Source: Pelagibacterium nitratireducens
Lineage (GTDB): Bacteria > Pseudomonadota > Alphaproteobacteria > Rhizobiales > Devosiaceae
Reading direction: 5' to 3'
DNA length: 64,000 bases
Assembly: GCF_037044555.1 (NCBI RefSeq)
Contig: NZ_CP146275.1
Coordinates: 248,001-312,000 of the forward strand
Shown here: in pieces, positions 26,575 to 33,697 of the stretch
Layout of the letters: every line of letters starts with the position of its first letter
Position numbering within the stretch: position 1 is the first letter of the stretch
Notes under the pieces: model-generated
Told to the model about the DNA's origin: nothing
Databases searched by the model: none
The model's input: only the letters and a program-made list of their open reading frames with translations
Program-made: the position numbers and the translations under genes

Positions 26575-26646
26575 CCATCACAAATTCTCGGGTGCCAATA
26601 CCGCCGGATGTCGGCCGTCACCAGACGGGGTGGGCTTCTCGCTTAC

Positions 26647-26654
26647 CCATCGTA
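26647..26654 (+). repeat. Target site duplication of IS66, right copy
   Basis: CCATCGTA repeats the left copy at 24097-24104. Its last three bases, GTA, are also the first three bases of the facing, truncated IS66 copy, which shows that the young element inserted right at the tip of the old one. Confidence 0.85.
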
Positions 26655-26950
26655 AGCGGGAAGCCCATTCCGTCTGGTGACGGCCACTGTAGGGCGATAT
26701 CGACATCCCAGTGTTTGTGATGGGTGTCATGTTCTATGTCTGCGACTATGCCTGGAGATAGAAGTTTCCACCTGATCGAGGCAGTGCTCGATCGGATGGA
26801 GGGTGCTCCTGTGGCGCGGCGTCGTCGATGGTCCAATGCGTTCAAGACCGAGATGGTGTCACGCAGTCTTGAGCCTGGAACCAATGTGTCAGCACTGGCG
26901 CGTGAGATCGGGATTTCGCCCTCGCAGTTGTTTGGCTGGCGCGCCGAGGC
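26652..26950 (+). mobile_element. Truncated older IS66: left end plus partial tnpA
   Basis: This starts with GTAAGCGGGAAGCCC, near-identical to the end of the intact IS66 but in mirror orientation. From 26724 it encodes a TnpA highly similar to the intact copy up to SQLFGWRAEA. There the homology stops and the sequence enters the glycosyltransferase gene of the opposite strand. The rest of this element is lost. Together with the facing end at 26610-26646 it forms a long imperfect palindrome. Confidence 0.82.
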
Positions 26951-26973
26951 CAGCGGGAGCGAGGCTTTGGTAC

Positions 26974-27870
26974 CTAGCGGCGCTCCGCCGGGGCACCAAG
27001 CAGAAGCCGGGCAAGTTCCCGCACCTCTACACTCCAAATCTTGAGTTGTACCCAAGCGGCAGTCAAACGATGCCTGACGGAGCGTCGCGGCGTCCGCATG
27101 AGTTGCCATATATTGCGAATAGGTGGGGCGAGTGTTAGCAAAGTCCAGAGCACCCTGCGGGAGCGGGAGCCATTTCTGATCTGCCCGCCCTTTACCCTGC
27201 GGGCTTTTGTCGAAATTTCCTGCCAGTTTGAGCGGGCGGGATGATAGACCACCGCCTGCGGCACGAATTGTATTACATAACCCTTAGCGCCGGAGCGGCG
27301 GCAGAAATCCGCGTCGCCTCCTGAAAAGCGGCTGGAATCGAAGCCACCCAACATGTTGAACGCCGCTCTCGGGACTGCAAGGTTGGCGGTCGCGCCATAG
27401 CCCCTTTTGACATAGCGCTCCTGTCGAATGCCTCGGACCATGTCATAGACTTCATAGCTATTTGGATGCTTCGATTGCGGAACCATTTCTATCGCGCCCG
27501 CCAACAACAAATTCTGGTCGAGGCACTTCGATATCAACAACTGAAATTCACTCAGCCAATCCGGCGCTGGCCGGCAGTCGGCATCAGTGAAAATGAGCCA
27601 CTCGCCTTCAGAATGGGCGACGCCGTAATTCCGCGCTGAATAGGACCCGGGGGCTTCGCATTTCAACACACTGACATTACTCGGAAGCACACTCGGAGGT
27701 TCGAAACGCTCAGAGCCGTTGTCGACCAAAATGATTTCGAATCTCGAATTGACTAAATTCTGAGCCTCAAGATCCGACAGCAAACCAGGTATAAGATCCC
27801 ATTGCTCAAAAACCGGGACGATCACCGAAAAGCCGTACTCGGTGCCGCTATCGAATGAATAATCCTTCAT
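26974..27870 (-). CDS. Family 2 glycosyltransferase
   Basis: I start the gene at the ATG at 27870 (MKDYSFDSGTEYGFSVIVPVF), which has a GAGAAG ribosome site; the frame extends upstream without coding character. The 298-aa product has the GT-A fold marks: FSVIVPVFEQW, FEIILVDNGSERFE, the acceptor region APGSYSARNYGVAHSEG, the metal-binding DADCR, and later GGFDSSRFSGGDADFCRR. It is a cytoplasmic transferase for polysaccharide assembly. It runs against the other left-hand EPS genes and ends close to the truncated IS66, so its orientation may result from IS-driven rearrangement, and its last residues could be foreign. Confidence 0.82.
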   Translation of the reverse strand: MKDYSFDSGTEYGFSVIVPVFEQWDLIPGLLSDLEAQNLVNSRFEIILVDNGSERFEPPSVLPSNVSVLKCEAPGSYSARNYGVAHSEGEWLIFTDADCRPAPDWLSEFQLLISKCLDQNLLLAGAIEMVPQSKHPNSYEVYDMVRGIRQERYVKRGYGATANLAVPRAAFNMLGGFDSSRFSGGDADFCRRSGAKGYVIQFVPQAVVYHPARSNWQEISTKARRVKGGQIRNGSRSRRVLWTLLTLAPPIRNIWQLMRTPRRSVRHRLTAAWVQLKIWSVEVRELARLLLGAPAERR

Positions 27871-28080
27871 TTGCACTTCTCGGCACGTTCGATCATCGGT
27901 ATCGGACGCCATAACATTTAACGCCTTGAGAATGGCAGCGCATTGGGCCTGATATCGCCAAGCAAGAGCCTTAGATGACCTTGTTGTGTAGACCTTCCCC
28001 TGCAAAGCCCGCGTGGGTAGAACGACGTGAGTGGTTAGCAGTATTCCAGGCTGCCGCATAGTGTTATGGCGCCGGCGGGA

Positions 28081-28424
28081 TCAACACTCCTCTGCATTCG
28101 AGTGGACGAGACGGTAAAACATTCGGTGGATGGTCGTGAGGCCCTTGAGGGTCTTCAGGCGGCGACGGAAATTGTAGGCGTCGATGAAGTCCTGGAGATG
28201 CCGGCGCAGCTGGTCGTGACTGTCGTAGTGGAAGCGCTTGACGGTGGCGTCCTTGATGGTGCGGTTCATCCGCTCCACCTGCCCGTTGGTCCATGAATGA
28301 TTGATCTTCGTGAACCGGTGCTCGATGCCGTTCTCGCGGCATCGCATGTCGAACATGTGGGTCATGTATCGCGCCGTCGGCCCGTTGGCGTGGCGTGGCG
28401 CGGCGGAAAGCGGAACTGGATACC
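28081..28424 (-). pseudogene. IS481-family transposase, 3' half (cut by IS110)
   Basis: The minus strand encodes GPTARYMTHMFDMRCRENG, then IEHRFTKINHSWTNGQVERMNRTIKDATVKRF, the second half of an IS481-type DDE transposase with the catalytic Glu in NGQVERM. The first half lies at 30088-30669 on the same strand. Just after the junction the frame holds GIQFRFPPRHA, then slips because a five-base unit (ACGCC) is repeated. Past RRLKTLKGLT the protein diverges from the family, so the 3' end is also damaged. The gene is dead. Confidence 0.85.
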
Positions 28425-28464
28425 GTAGCACCTAAGGAGGGGATGAACTGAGGTCATCGAGAGA

Positions 28465-28501
28465 GCGTTGCGCGCAGCTTTTCGCTGCAGGCGCGCAACG
28501 C
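28465..28501 (+). other. Strong stem-loop in the left end of IS110
   Basis: GCGTTGCGCGC at 28465-28475 pairs perfectly with GCGCGCAACGC at 28491-28501, with a 15-base loop that can itself form a short AGC/GCT pair. An 11-bp GC-rich stem between the element end and the transposase start could be a promoter-shielding structure or part of a structured RNA. Confidence 0.55.
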
Positions 28502-28572
28502 TTGAGGTGGCCATGGTCAGTCAGAGTTTCTCTAGAATGTGAATGTCACAACCCATTCCGGAGAGACCGACC

Positions 28573-29835
28573 ATGACCACTGCAAAATCTATACCCCCCG
28601 ATGCCGTGCTGGTAGCCATCGACATTGCCAAAGTGCGCAATGAAGTCTTGATTGAAGCATCTGGCCACAAGCGTCGCCGCCGGCTGCAGGTCCTCAACAA
28701 TCGTGCCGAGCATGACCGGCTGATCGAGGTGCTGCTGGATTACGGCCGGCCTGTAGTCTGCGGCTTTGAGGCGACGGGCAACTATCACAGGCCCATCGCG
28801 TGGCGCCTAGCTGAAGCGGGCTTCGAGGTGCGGTTGATTTCGTCGTTGGCGCTCGCCCGAACCCGCGAGGCCTTGCACAACAGCTGGGACAAGAACGATC
28901 CCAAGGATGCGCAGGTGATGCTGCACATGCTGAAGATCGAGGCAACCCAGCGCTATCACGATCCGCTGCGCGCCGGCATAAATGACGTGCAGGAGTTGTC
29001 GAAGACACATGAGGCGATCGCAAAGGCTAAGACCGAGATCCAGCACCGCATTCTGACACACTACCTGCCGCTGTATTTTCCCGAGATCGATCGTTTTCGT
29101 GGAAACAGCCGCAGCGATTGGTTCTTCGCTTTCCTCGACGCCTTTCCGACGCCAGCAAGCATCACGGCGCTGACGAAGGAGGAGTTCATCAAAGCAGCTT
29201 GGGATGTCGTCGGCCGCAAGGTCAGCAAGACACAGATTCTGATGGATATTTACGAGACGGCGCGCACCTCGATCGGCCTGCCGTTGCCGCTCGATGCCCC
29301 TGCCATTCATATGTTCCGCATGGTTATTGCAGAGGCTCGTAGCCTGATCCGTCAACGCAACGAGATCGAAGCACAGGCAGATGATTTGCTGCGACACAGC
29401 CAGGATTACCAGCTCCTGCGACAGATACCTGGCATAGGGCCGATCAATGCGTTGACGATCATTGCCGAGGCTGGAGACCTACGCCGCTTCCACCATCATC
29501 GCCAGTTCCTCAAGTTCTGCGGACTGGATCTATCGACCCAGCAGTCCGGTCAGTATCGAGGCCAGACCCGGCTTTCCAAGTTCGATAATGCCAGGCTGCG
29601 CCGCACCTTGTGGATCGCCGGGCAGGTCGCCATCCGCCAGCGGGAGAATGGCTTCCGGCACAAGTTCGAGCGATACATCGCGCGAGATCGCGACAATCCA
29701 GACCTACGCCGCAAGGCGATGACTGCAATTACCGCCAAAATGGCGCGTGTCGTACACGCCGTCGTCAAAAGCGGTTCAGACTACCGGCCCTTCATCGAAG
29801 GGCGGGTGCCAGGTGGAAGGACCTCTGTCAGTTAG
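28573..29835 (+). CDS. IS110-family transposase (DEDD recombinase)
   Basis: The 420-aa protein starts at the ATG at 28573 behind GGAGAG. The RuvC-like DEDD residues are visible: D17 in VAIDIAK, E66 in GFEATGNY, D109 and D112 in WDKNDPKDAQ. The C-terminal Tnp_20 domain carries the helix-hairpin-helix IPGIGPINALTIIAEAGD and the catalytic Ser region STQQSGQYRGQ. These recombinases use an RNA encoded by the element to choose donor and target sites. The frame is intact, so the element may be active. Confidence 0.94.
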   Translation: MTTAKSIPPDAVLVAIDIAKVRNEVLIEASGHKRRRRLQVLNNRAEHDRLIEVLLDYGRPVVCGFEATGNYHRPIAWRLAEAGFEVRLISSLALARTREALHNSWDKNDPKDAQVMLHMLKIEATQRYHDPLRAGINDVQELSKTHEAIAKAKTEIQHRILTHYLPLYFPEIDRFRGNSRSDWFFAFLDAFPTPASITALTKEEFIKAAWDVVGRKVSKTQILMDIYETARTSIGLPLPLDAPAIHMFRMVIAEARSLIRQRNEIEAQADDLLRHSQDYQLLRQIPGIGPINALTIIAEAGDLRRFHHHRQFLKFCGLDLSTQQSGQYRGQTRLSKFDNARLRRTLWIAGQVAIRQRENGFRHKFERYIARDRDNPDLRRKAMTAITAKMARVVHAVVKSGSDYRPFIEGRVPGGRTSVS

Positions 29836-30085
29836 GGCCGTGAGGGCATCGCTTCGATGACCCTGTAGATAATGTTCGGGTCTTCCACCTGGATCAGAAG
29901 CTCGTGTTGAGGACGGTGAGGGCCGCAATCGGCGTACCCTGTGTTTGCTATGGACGAGACCTTATCCCTTGCCGGTGGAAGCCGCCTGGTTCGACAATGC
30001 AACTTGACGAGCGTCACGCAGCGAGAGCATGCTGACGAACAGAGAAACTTTGCCGGTCTGCCCCATTTCTTTCCGCTCTTAGGAC
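29836..30085 (+). ncRNA. Candidate guide (seeker/bridge) RNA region of IS110
   Basis: No protein is encoded in these 250 bases between the transposase stop and the element end. In IS1111-type elements the guide RNA that directs target choice is encoded here, downstream of the transposase (established for the group). The region is conserved in position and longer than the left non-coding end, which fits. A seven-base identity (CGGTGAG) between 29914-29920 and the right target flank at 30091-30097 exists but could be chance. The RNA ends cannot be read from the sequence alone. Confidence 0.45.
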
Positions 30086-30087
30086 GT

Positions 30088-30669
30088 TGTCGGTGAGCAC
30101 GGTGTGGATCTTGTAAGGCACCGCCTCGATCAGAGCGACGAGGAAGGCGGACGCGGTGACGCGGGTTGCCTTCTCGACCAGCTGAACGAAAGCGAACTTG
30201 GAGGTCCGGTCGATTGCGACGAAGAGGTAGAGCTTGCCTTCGGCGGTCTGCACCTCGGCAATATCGATATGGAAATAGCCGATCGGGTAGCTCTTGAACT
30301 TCTTCTTCGCCGGCTTGTCGCCCTCTACGTCGGGCAGTCTCGAGATGCCGTGACGCTGCAAACAGCGATGCAGCGATGAGCGCGTCAGGTGCGGGATGGT
30401 CGGCTGGAGCGCGTAGAGACAGTCATCGAGCGGCAGCAGCGTATGCTTGCGGAAGGCGATGACGATCGCCTCTTCTTCCAGTGACAACACTGTGGAATGG
30501 GCCTCCGTGGGCCCGATCCTGCGACCGACGACCGCTGCTTCCACTTCGCCACGGTCTTCTGGTGGATCCCGTAGCGTTTAGCCAGAGCCCTCAGGCTCTC
30601 CTGACTATATTGTATCGCTCGACGGACCGCCTCCGTCGTGGTGGCGCTGCCGTGAAGAACTTGGCCCAT
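30088..30669 (-). pseudogene. IS481-family transposase, 5' half (cut by IS110)
   Basis: The gene begins at 30669 with MGQVLHGSATTTEAVRRAIQ and the helix-turn-helix ALAKRYGIHQKTVAKWKQRSS, then changes frame near 30510. It continues as STVLSLEEEAIVIAFRKHTLLP and into the catalytic core (GYFHIDIAEVQT, FVAIDRTSKFAF), up to HTVLTDN at the IS110 junction. The second catalytic Asp is the one in TDN, so the IS110 cut the gene exactly at its active site. The rest is at 28081-28424. The bases between 30670 and 30926 hold the IS481 end and no gene I can support. Confidence 0.85.
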
Positions 30670-30926
30670 AGTGCATCCCTCAATTCATGCGAAAAGAGTG
30701 CACCATCAAAGTCCCTAGTCGAATTGGCACCAGGTTCGGCGGACGCAAAAAGCCCCGCAATTGTCAAAGAAGATTGGAGTGATTGCAGTTGCCGGAGTTT
30801 CGAACTGGGAGGAGTACTCAGTCTTGGCCAAACATCAGCCGAGAACGCTCGTTAAACTCGACGGGAGTTTGGGGCGCATATATGTTGGATTGCAGCAAAT
30901 GTGCCGTTAAGAAGAGAGGAGTGGCC

Positions 30927-31736
30927 GTGGGCGACAAGAGCCGAAACGACGAGGAAGTCGGTTTCCTGGACATATTGGAGGTCGCTGCTTCCGGCTGGAT
31001 TCGAATTGTGTTAGGCGGCGTCGCTGCAGCTGTAGTGGTACACTTCTTATTTCCCAGCCAATCGGGCTACTATCAAGGTCAAATGGTAGTCGCCGCCACC
31101 CCCGCGCAGGCATTGGCCGTGCAGCAATTGGACGAGAATTTATCTGACGCACGGGGTACATTTGGGTACGCATTCGTCACAGATCTGTGGGGCATTGGGC
31201 CCTCTACGCGAGTCACATTCGATGGGCATACTGCAGAGGACGTTCGTTCGGCACTTGGGCAATACGCCATCTCCATCGAATCTTGGACCGAAGAACAAGA
31301 TGAAAGTACAACCCAGTCAGCCAACCTTCTAATCGAGGCGCGCCTGGAGGAGATCAGCAGCTCTCTGTCGGCGGTTGATAGATCCATCGACAGCATGCGT
31401 TCACGTGGTTCAACCGACGTTGTGTTGGCGCCGTTCTTTTCGTTGGCACAGCAACTAAGAGCCGAAGAGCTTGACTTAAAGTTGACCAGATATGACTTGA
31501 TGGTCAAGCAGAATGGCACCGGGCGACCTGCGGTTCTCGTAACGCCGGGATCTATCGATCTGGTCGGCGTCCAGAACAATTCTATCTATGCGATACTGGC
31601 AGGATTTTCAGCAGCATTTTTCATGCTACTCATTATGCTTCTAAGAAATTGCTTCGTGGAAATGCTGCGGCATCCAGACCAGAAAGCGAAGTTGGACCGA
31701 ATTACTGACTCATTGCTTATGCGCCGTAAGCGGTAA
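30927..31736 (+). CDS. Wzz-like chain-length determinant (polysaccharide co-polymerase)
   Basis: I choose the GTG at 30927, which follows AGAGAGGAG; the frame is open further upstream. The 269-aa product has two membrane helices, near residues 20-42 (GWIRIVLGGVAAAVVVHFLF) and near the end (IYAILAGFSAAFFMLLIMLL). Between them lies a periplasmic region with a coiled-coil part (LLIEARLEEISSSLSAVDRSIDSM). This topology is that of Wzz-type proteins, which set polysaccharide length, though the periplasmic part is shorter than usual. It has no kinase domain; a full BY-kinase is encoded later. It follows directly after the IS481 scar and is convergent with the polymerase gene. Confidence 0.7.
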   Translation: MGDKSRNDEEVGFLDILEVAASGWIRIVLGGVAAAVVVHFLFPSQSGYYQGQMVVAATPAQALAVQQLDENLSDARGTFGYAFVTDLWGIGPSTRVTFDGHTAEDVRSALGQYAISIESWTEEQDESTTQSANLLIEARLEEISSSLSAVDRSIDSMRSRGSTDVVLAPFFSLAQQLRAEELDLKLTRYDLMVKQNGTGRPAVLVTPGSIDLVGVQNNSIYAILAGFSAAFFMLLIMLLRNCFVEMLRHPDQKAKLDRITDSLLMRRKR

Positions 31737-31738
31737 CC

Positions 31739-31754
31739 ATAGCCTTCGGGCTAT
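31739..31754. terminator. UUCG-loop hairpin between convergent genes
   Basis: ATAGCC and GGCTAT flank a TTCG tetraloop, giving an unusually stable six-base-pair hairpin between the Wzz-like stop (31736) and the polymerase stop (31751). No T run follows on either side, so termination is likely but not certain; it might also protect the 3' ends. Confidence 0.5.
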
Positions 31755-32782
31755 ATTATGAATGTTCGCACATCAAACAGTATCACAGGCAAAAATCCAA
31801 GCCCAGAGAGTGCGATTCGCGCGGCGGCTTTGTCGACCAAGTTGTCTTCAATCGACAGAACCAGCGATGGATAGAGGAGCGTCAAGGCAAACAGCGCCAC
31901 TCTCTCCGAGCCAGCTGAAGACAAAGTGGCCGTCGACCATGCGACGACATAGGTGGAAAACACGCAGGCGGTTAGTGTCCAGGATTTCCAGGTCATCGTA
32001 CGCAGCGAAAACGTGGCCACGGCCGCCATGCTGATTAGGAATAGATAAAAATGCTCCAGCCTTAGCCCCGTCGATGACTCAGACTTGGTTTCTGCGCCCA
32101 GAAGAAGTGCCGCCGGCACTAGAAGCGTGCCCACCATCAGAGCGGAGAGGCGAAGGGAAGATGATAGCCGGCTGAACACGATCGGGAAGAAAAGTACAGC
32201 CACGTTATGACTTAGCACAGCTAGCAAGAAGGCGAGTGCTGCTCGACCCAAGTGGCGGTCAGCGAGCGACAACGCGTAAATCGCCAAGCAACTGGACACC
32301 CATTGACGATAGACATTTTGCATCCCCAATATAAAAGGAAAGAAGGCGATAAAGGCGATGATCGCGTACTGAGGCAGACCGAACCTGCGGAACGATCGAA
32401 CGACCAAGGAAAAGAAAATCACGTCGGAAGCAACCAACGTCATCACATGAGAGCGCGTGATTCCAAACAGCAAGCGATGGCCAAGCCAAACAACAGGTTC
32501 GCGGAGGTAGTAGAAATTAAGCGCGGTTTCTTCCATGCGCTGAGCATAGGTTTGAATATCAGCATCAAATTCTGCCAATCGGACTGACGTCGAAAGGACG
32601 AAGAAGCCCGCAACAACAAAGATATCAAAAGCCGCCCTGTTCCCAATAGGCGTAGTGCGGTAGCTGAAGGAAATCGCTATGAGCACGACGGAGGTGTATA
32701 GGACGAGTTCCACTTGTCGGCCTTCGCTGTGTGGGTCAAACGTAGAAAACAGTGCCCAAATGCCTTTGGCTCTAAACACCAT
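31751..32782 (-). CDS. EpsG/Wzy-like polysaccharide polymerase
   Basis: This 343-aa protein has about nine membrane helices. The part RFGLPQYAIIAFIAFFPFI, followed by GMQNVYRQWVSSCLAIYALSLADRHLGRAALAFLLAVLSHNVAVLFFP, is the typical EpsG-family block with the Arg-Gln pair and the conserved His in LSHN. Such proteins join lipid-linked repeat units in the periplasm. The start at 32782 lacks a clear ribosome site. It is transcribed towards the Wzz-like gene and away from the glycosyltransferase at 32805, so the two start close together. Confidence 0.75.
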   Translation of the reverse strand: MVFRAKGIWALFSTFDPHSEGRQVELVLYTSVVLIAISFSYRTTPIGNRAAFDIFVVAGFFVLSTSVRLAEFDADIQTYAQRMEETALNFYYLREPVVWLGHRLLFGITRSHVMTLVASDVIFFSLVVRSFRRFGLPQYAIIAFIAFFPFILGMQNVYRQWVSSCLAIYALSLADRHLGRAALAFLLAVLSHNVAVLFFPIVFSRLSSSLRLSALMVGTLLVPAALLLGAETKSESSTGLRLEHFYLFLISMAAVATFSLRTMTWKSWTLTACVFSTYVVAWSTATLSSAGSERVALFALTLLYPSLVLSIEDNLVDKAAARIALSGLGFLPVILFDVRTFII

Positions 32783-32804
32783 GTTTCAAGAACCGGATTG
32801 ACCA

Positions 32805-33572
32805 TTGAAAGTCACAATTGTCATGGCGAGCTTTAACAGCGTCGACCACATAGTTGAAGCTATTGAATCGGTGATCCGACAAACCCTTGTGGACTGGGAG
32901 CTGTTGATTTCAGACGATGCCTCTTCTGACCAGAGCGTCTCCATAATTTCCGACTATGTGCGCTTGGACTCCCGCATCCGGCTGATCGAAAGCAAAAAAA
33001 ATCTTGGCGCGGCCAAGGCACGGAACGCCGCTATTGAAGCCGCCACTGGCCGCTACATTGCCTTTCTTGACAGCGATGATCTGTGGAAACCTGAAAAGCT
33101 CGAACGACAAATCGCGTTCATGCAGCAACATGATCTAGCTTTCACCTTCTGCTCTTACGACCGAATCGACGAAGTGGGGAACTTCATCAACATCCATCAT
33201 GTGGAAAAGCCGGTGACCTACCATGACCTGTTAAAATCTTGCGTCATTGGATGTCTCACTGCGGTATACGACACCGAAAAACTCGGTAAGGTCCATATGC
33301 CTGATATCCGCAAACGCCAGGATTTGGGGCTGTGGCTGCGAATCCTCAAGATGACGGATCGCGCAGTTCCTTTGGCAGACAGCCTTGCTCAGTATCGCGT
33401 GCGGGCTAATTCTGTCTCGTCCAATAAGCTAAACGCGGCGAAATACACATGGTCCGTCTATCGCGATATCGAAAAGCTTGGCCTGCTCCGCTCTAGCTAT
33501 TATTTTGCTCATTATGCGATAAATGGCGTATTCAACACATACGTTCGTCCTAGACTGGGCAACCACATCTAG
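32805..33572 (+). CDS. Family 2 glycosyltransferase
   Basis: The 255-aa product (TTG start, MKVTIVMASFNSVDHIVEAIESV) is a compact GT-A enzyme: WELLISDDASSDQSV, then LGAAKARNAAIEAATGRYIAFLDSDDLWKPEKLERQI with the metal-binding Asp-Ser-Asp-Asp. Later YRVRANSVSSNKLNAAKYTWSVYR is the usual end of this subfamily. It probably adds one sugar to the lipid-linked unit. It lies divergent to the polymerase gene and upstream of the initiating sugar transferase. Confidence 0.88.
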   Translation: MKVTIVMASFNSVDHIVEAIESVIRQTLVDWELLISDDASSDQSVSIISDYVRLDSRIRLIESKKNLGAAKARNAAIEAATGRYIAFLDSDDLWKPEKLERQIAFMQQHDLAFTFCSYDRIDEVGNFINIHHVEKPVTYHDLLKSCVIGCLTAVYDTEKLGKVHMPDIRKRQDLGLWLRILKMTDRAVPLADSLAQYRVRANSVSSNKLNAAKYTWSVYRDIEKLGLLRSSYYFAHYAINGVFNTYVRPRLGNHI

Positions 33573-33697
33573 GTTGTTGTATCAGAAATCGCTGTAGGCA
33601 TCGCTCGTCTCTCTGTAAGAGGGGCTCTGACTGACCCTCCGGCCACTGAAGTGACCCCCAGGGCGTACTTCGCAAGCCCACCAGATCGACGGCATCC

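Larger units (their letters stand above)
24105..26646 (-). mobile_element. Complete IS66-family insertion sequence
   Basis: The element is 2,542 bp. Its ends are GTAAGCGAGAAGG at 24105 and, read inwards from the other side, GTAAGCGAGAAGC at 26646, the GTAAGCG ends typical of IS66. It carries tnpA, tnpB and tnpC on the minus strand, all open, and has the 8-bp duplication CCATCGTA on both sides. The duplication and intact genes indicate a recent and possibly still active insertion. It landed within the first bases of another IS66 end (see 26652), so two IS66 ends face each other. Confidence 0.9.
28425..30087 (+). mobile_element. Complete IS110-family element (IS1111-like) inserted in IS481
   Basis: The interrupted IS481 gene lets me read both junctions: left GGATACC-GT-AGCACC, right TTAGGAC-GT-TGTCGG, while the uninterrupted sequence would read GGATACC-GT-TGTCGG. 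So the insert carries one GT on each side, as expected for IS110 recombination at a two-base core, with no longer target duplication. Inside the ends lie short inverted repeats (CCTAAGGAGGGG at 28431, and CCTAAGAGCGGA read inwards from 30083), which suggests the IS1111 subgroup. The element is about 1.66 kb with 146 bases before and 250 bases after the transposase gene. Confidence 0.85.

Noticed and set aside
29914..30097. Seven-base match between the IS110 right end and the target flank, and a 6-of-8 match for the left flank, as proof of a guide RNA
   Set aside because: With 250 bases searched against both flanks, a seven-base identity is expected by chance fairly often; the left match is no better than random. 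Kept only as a note.
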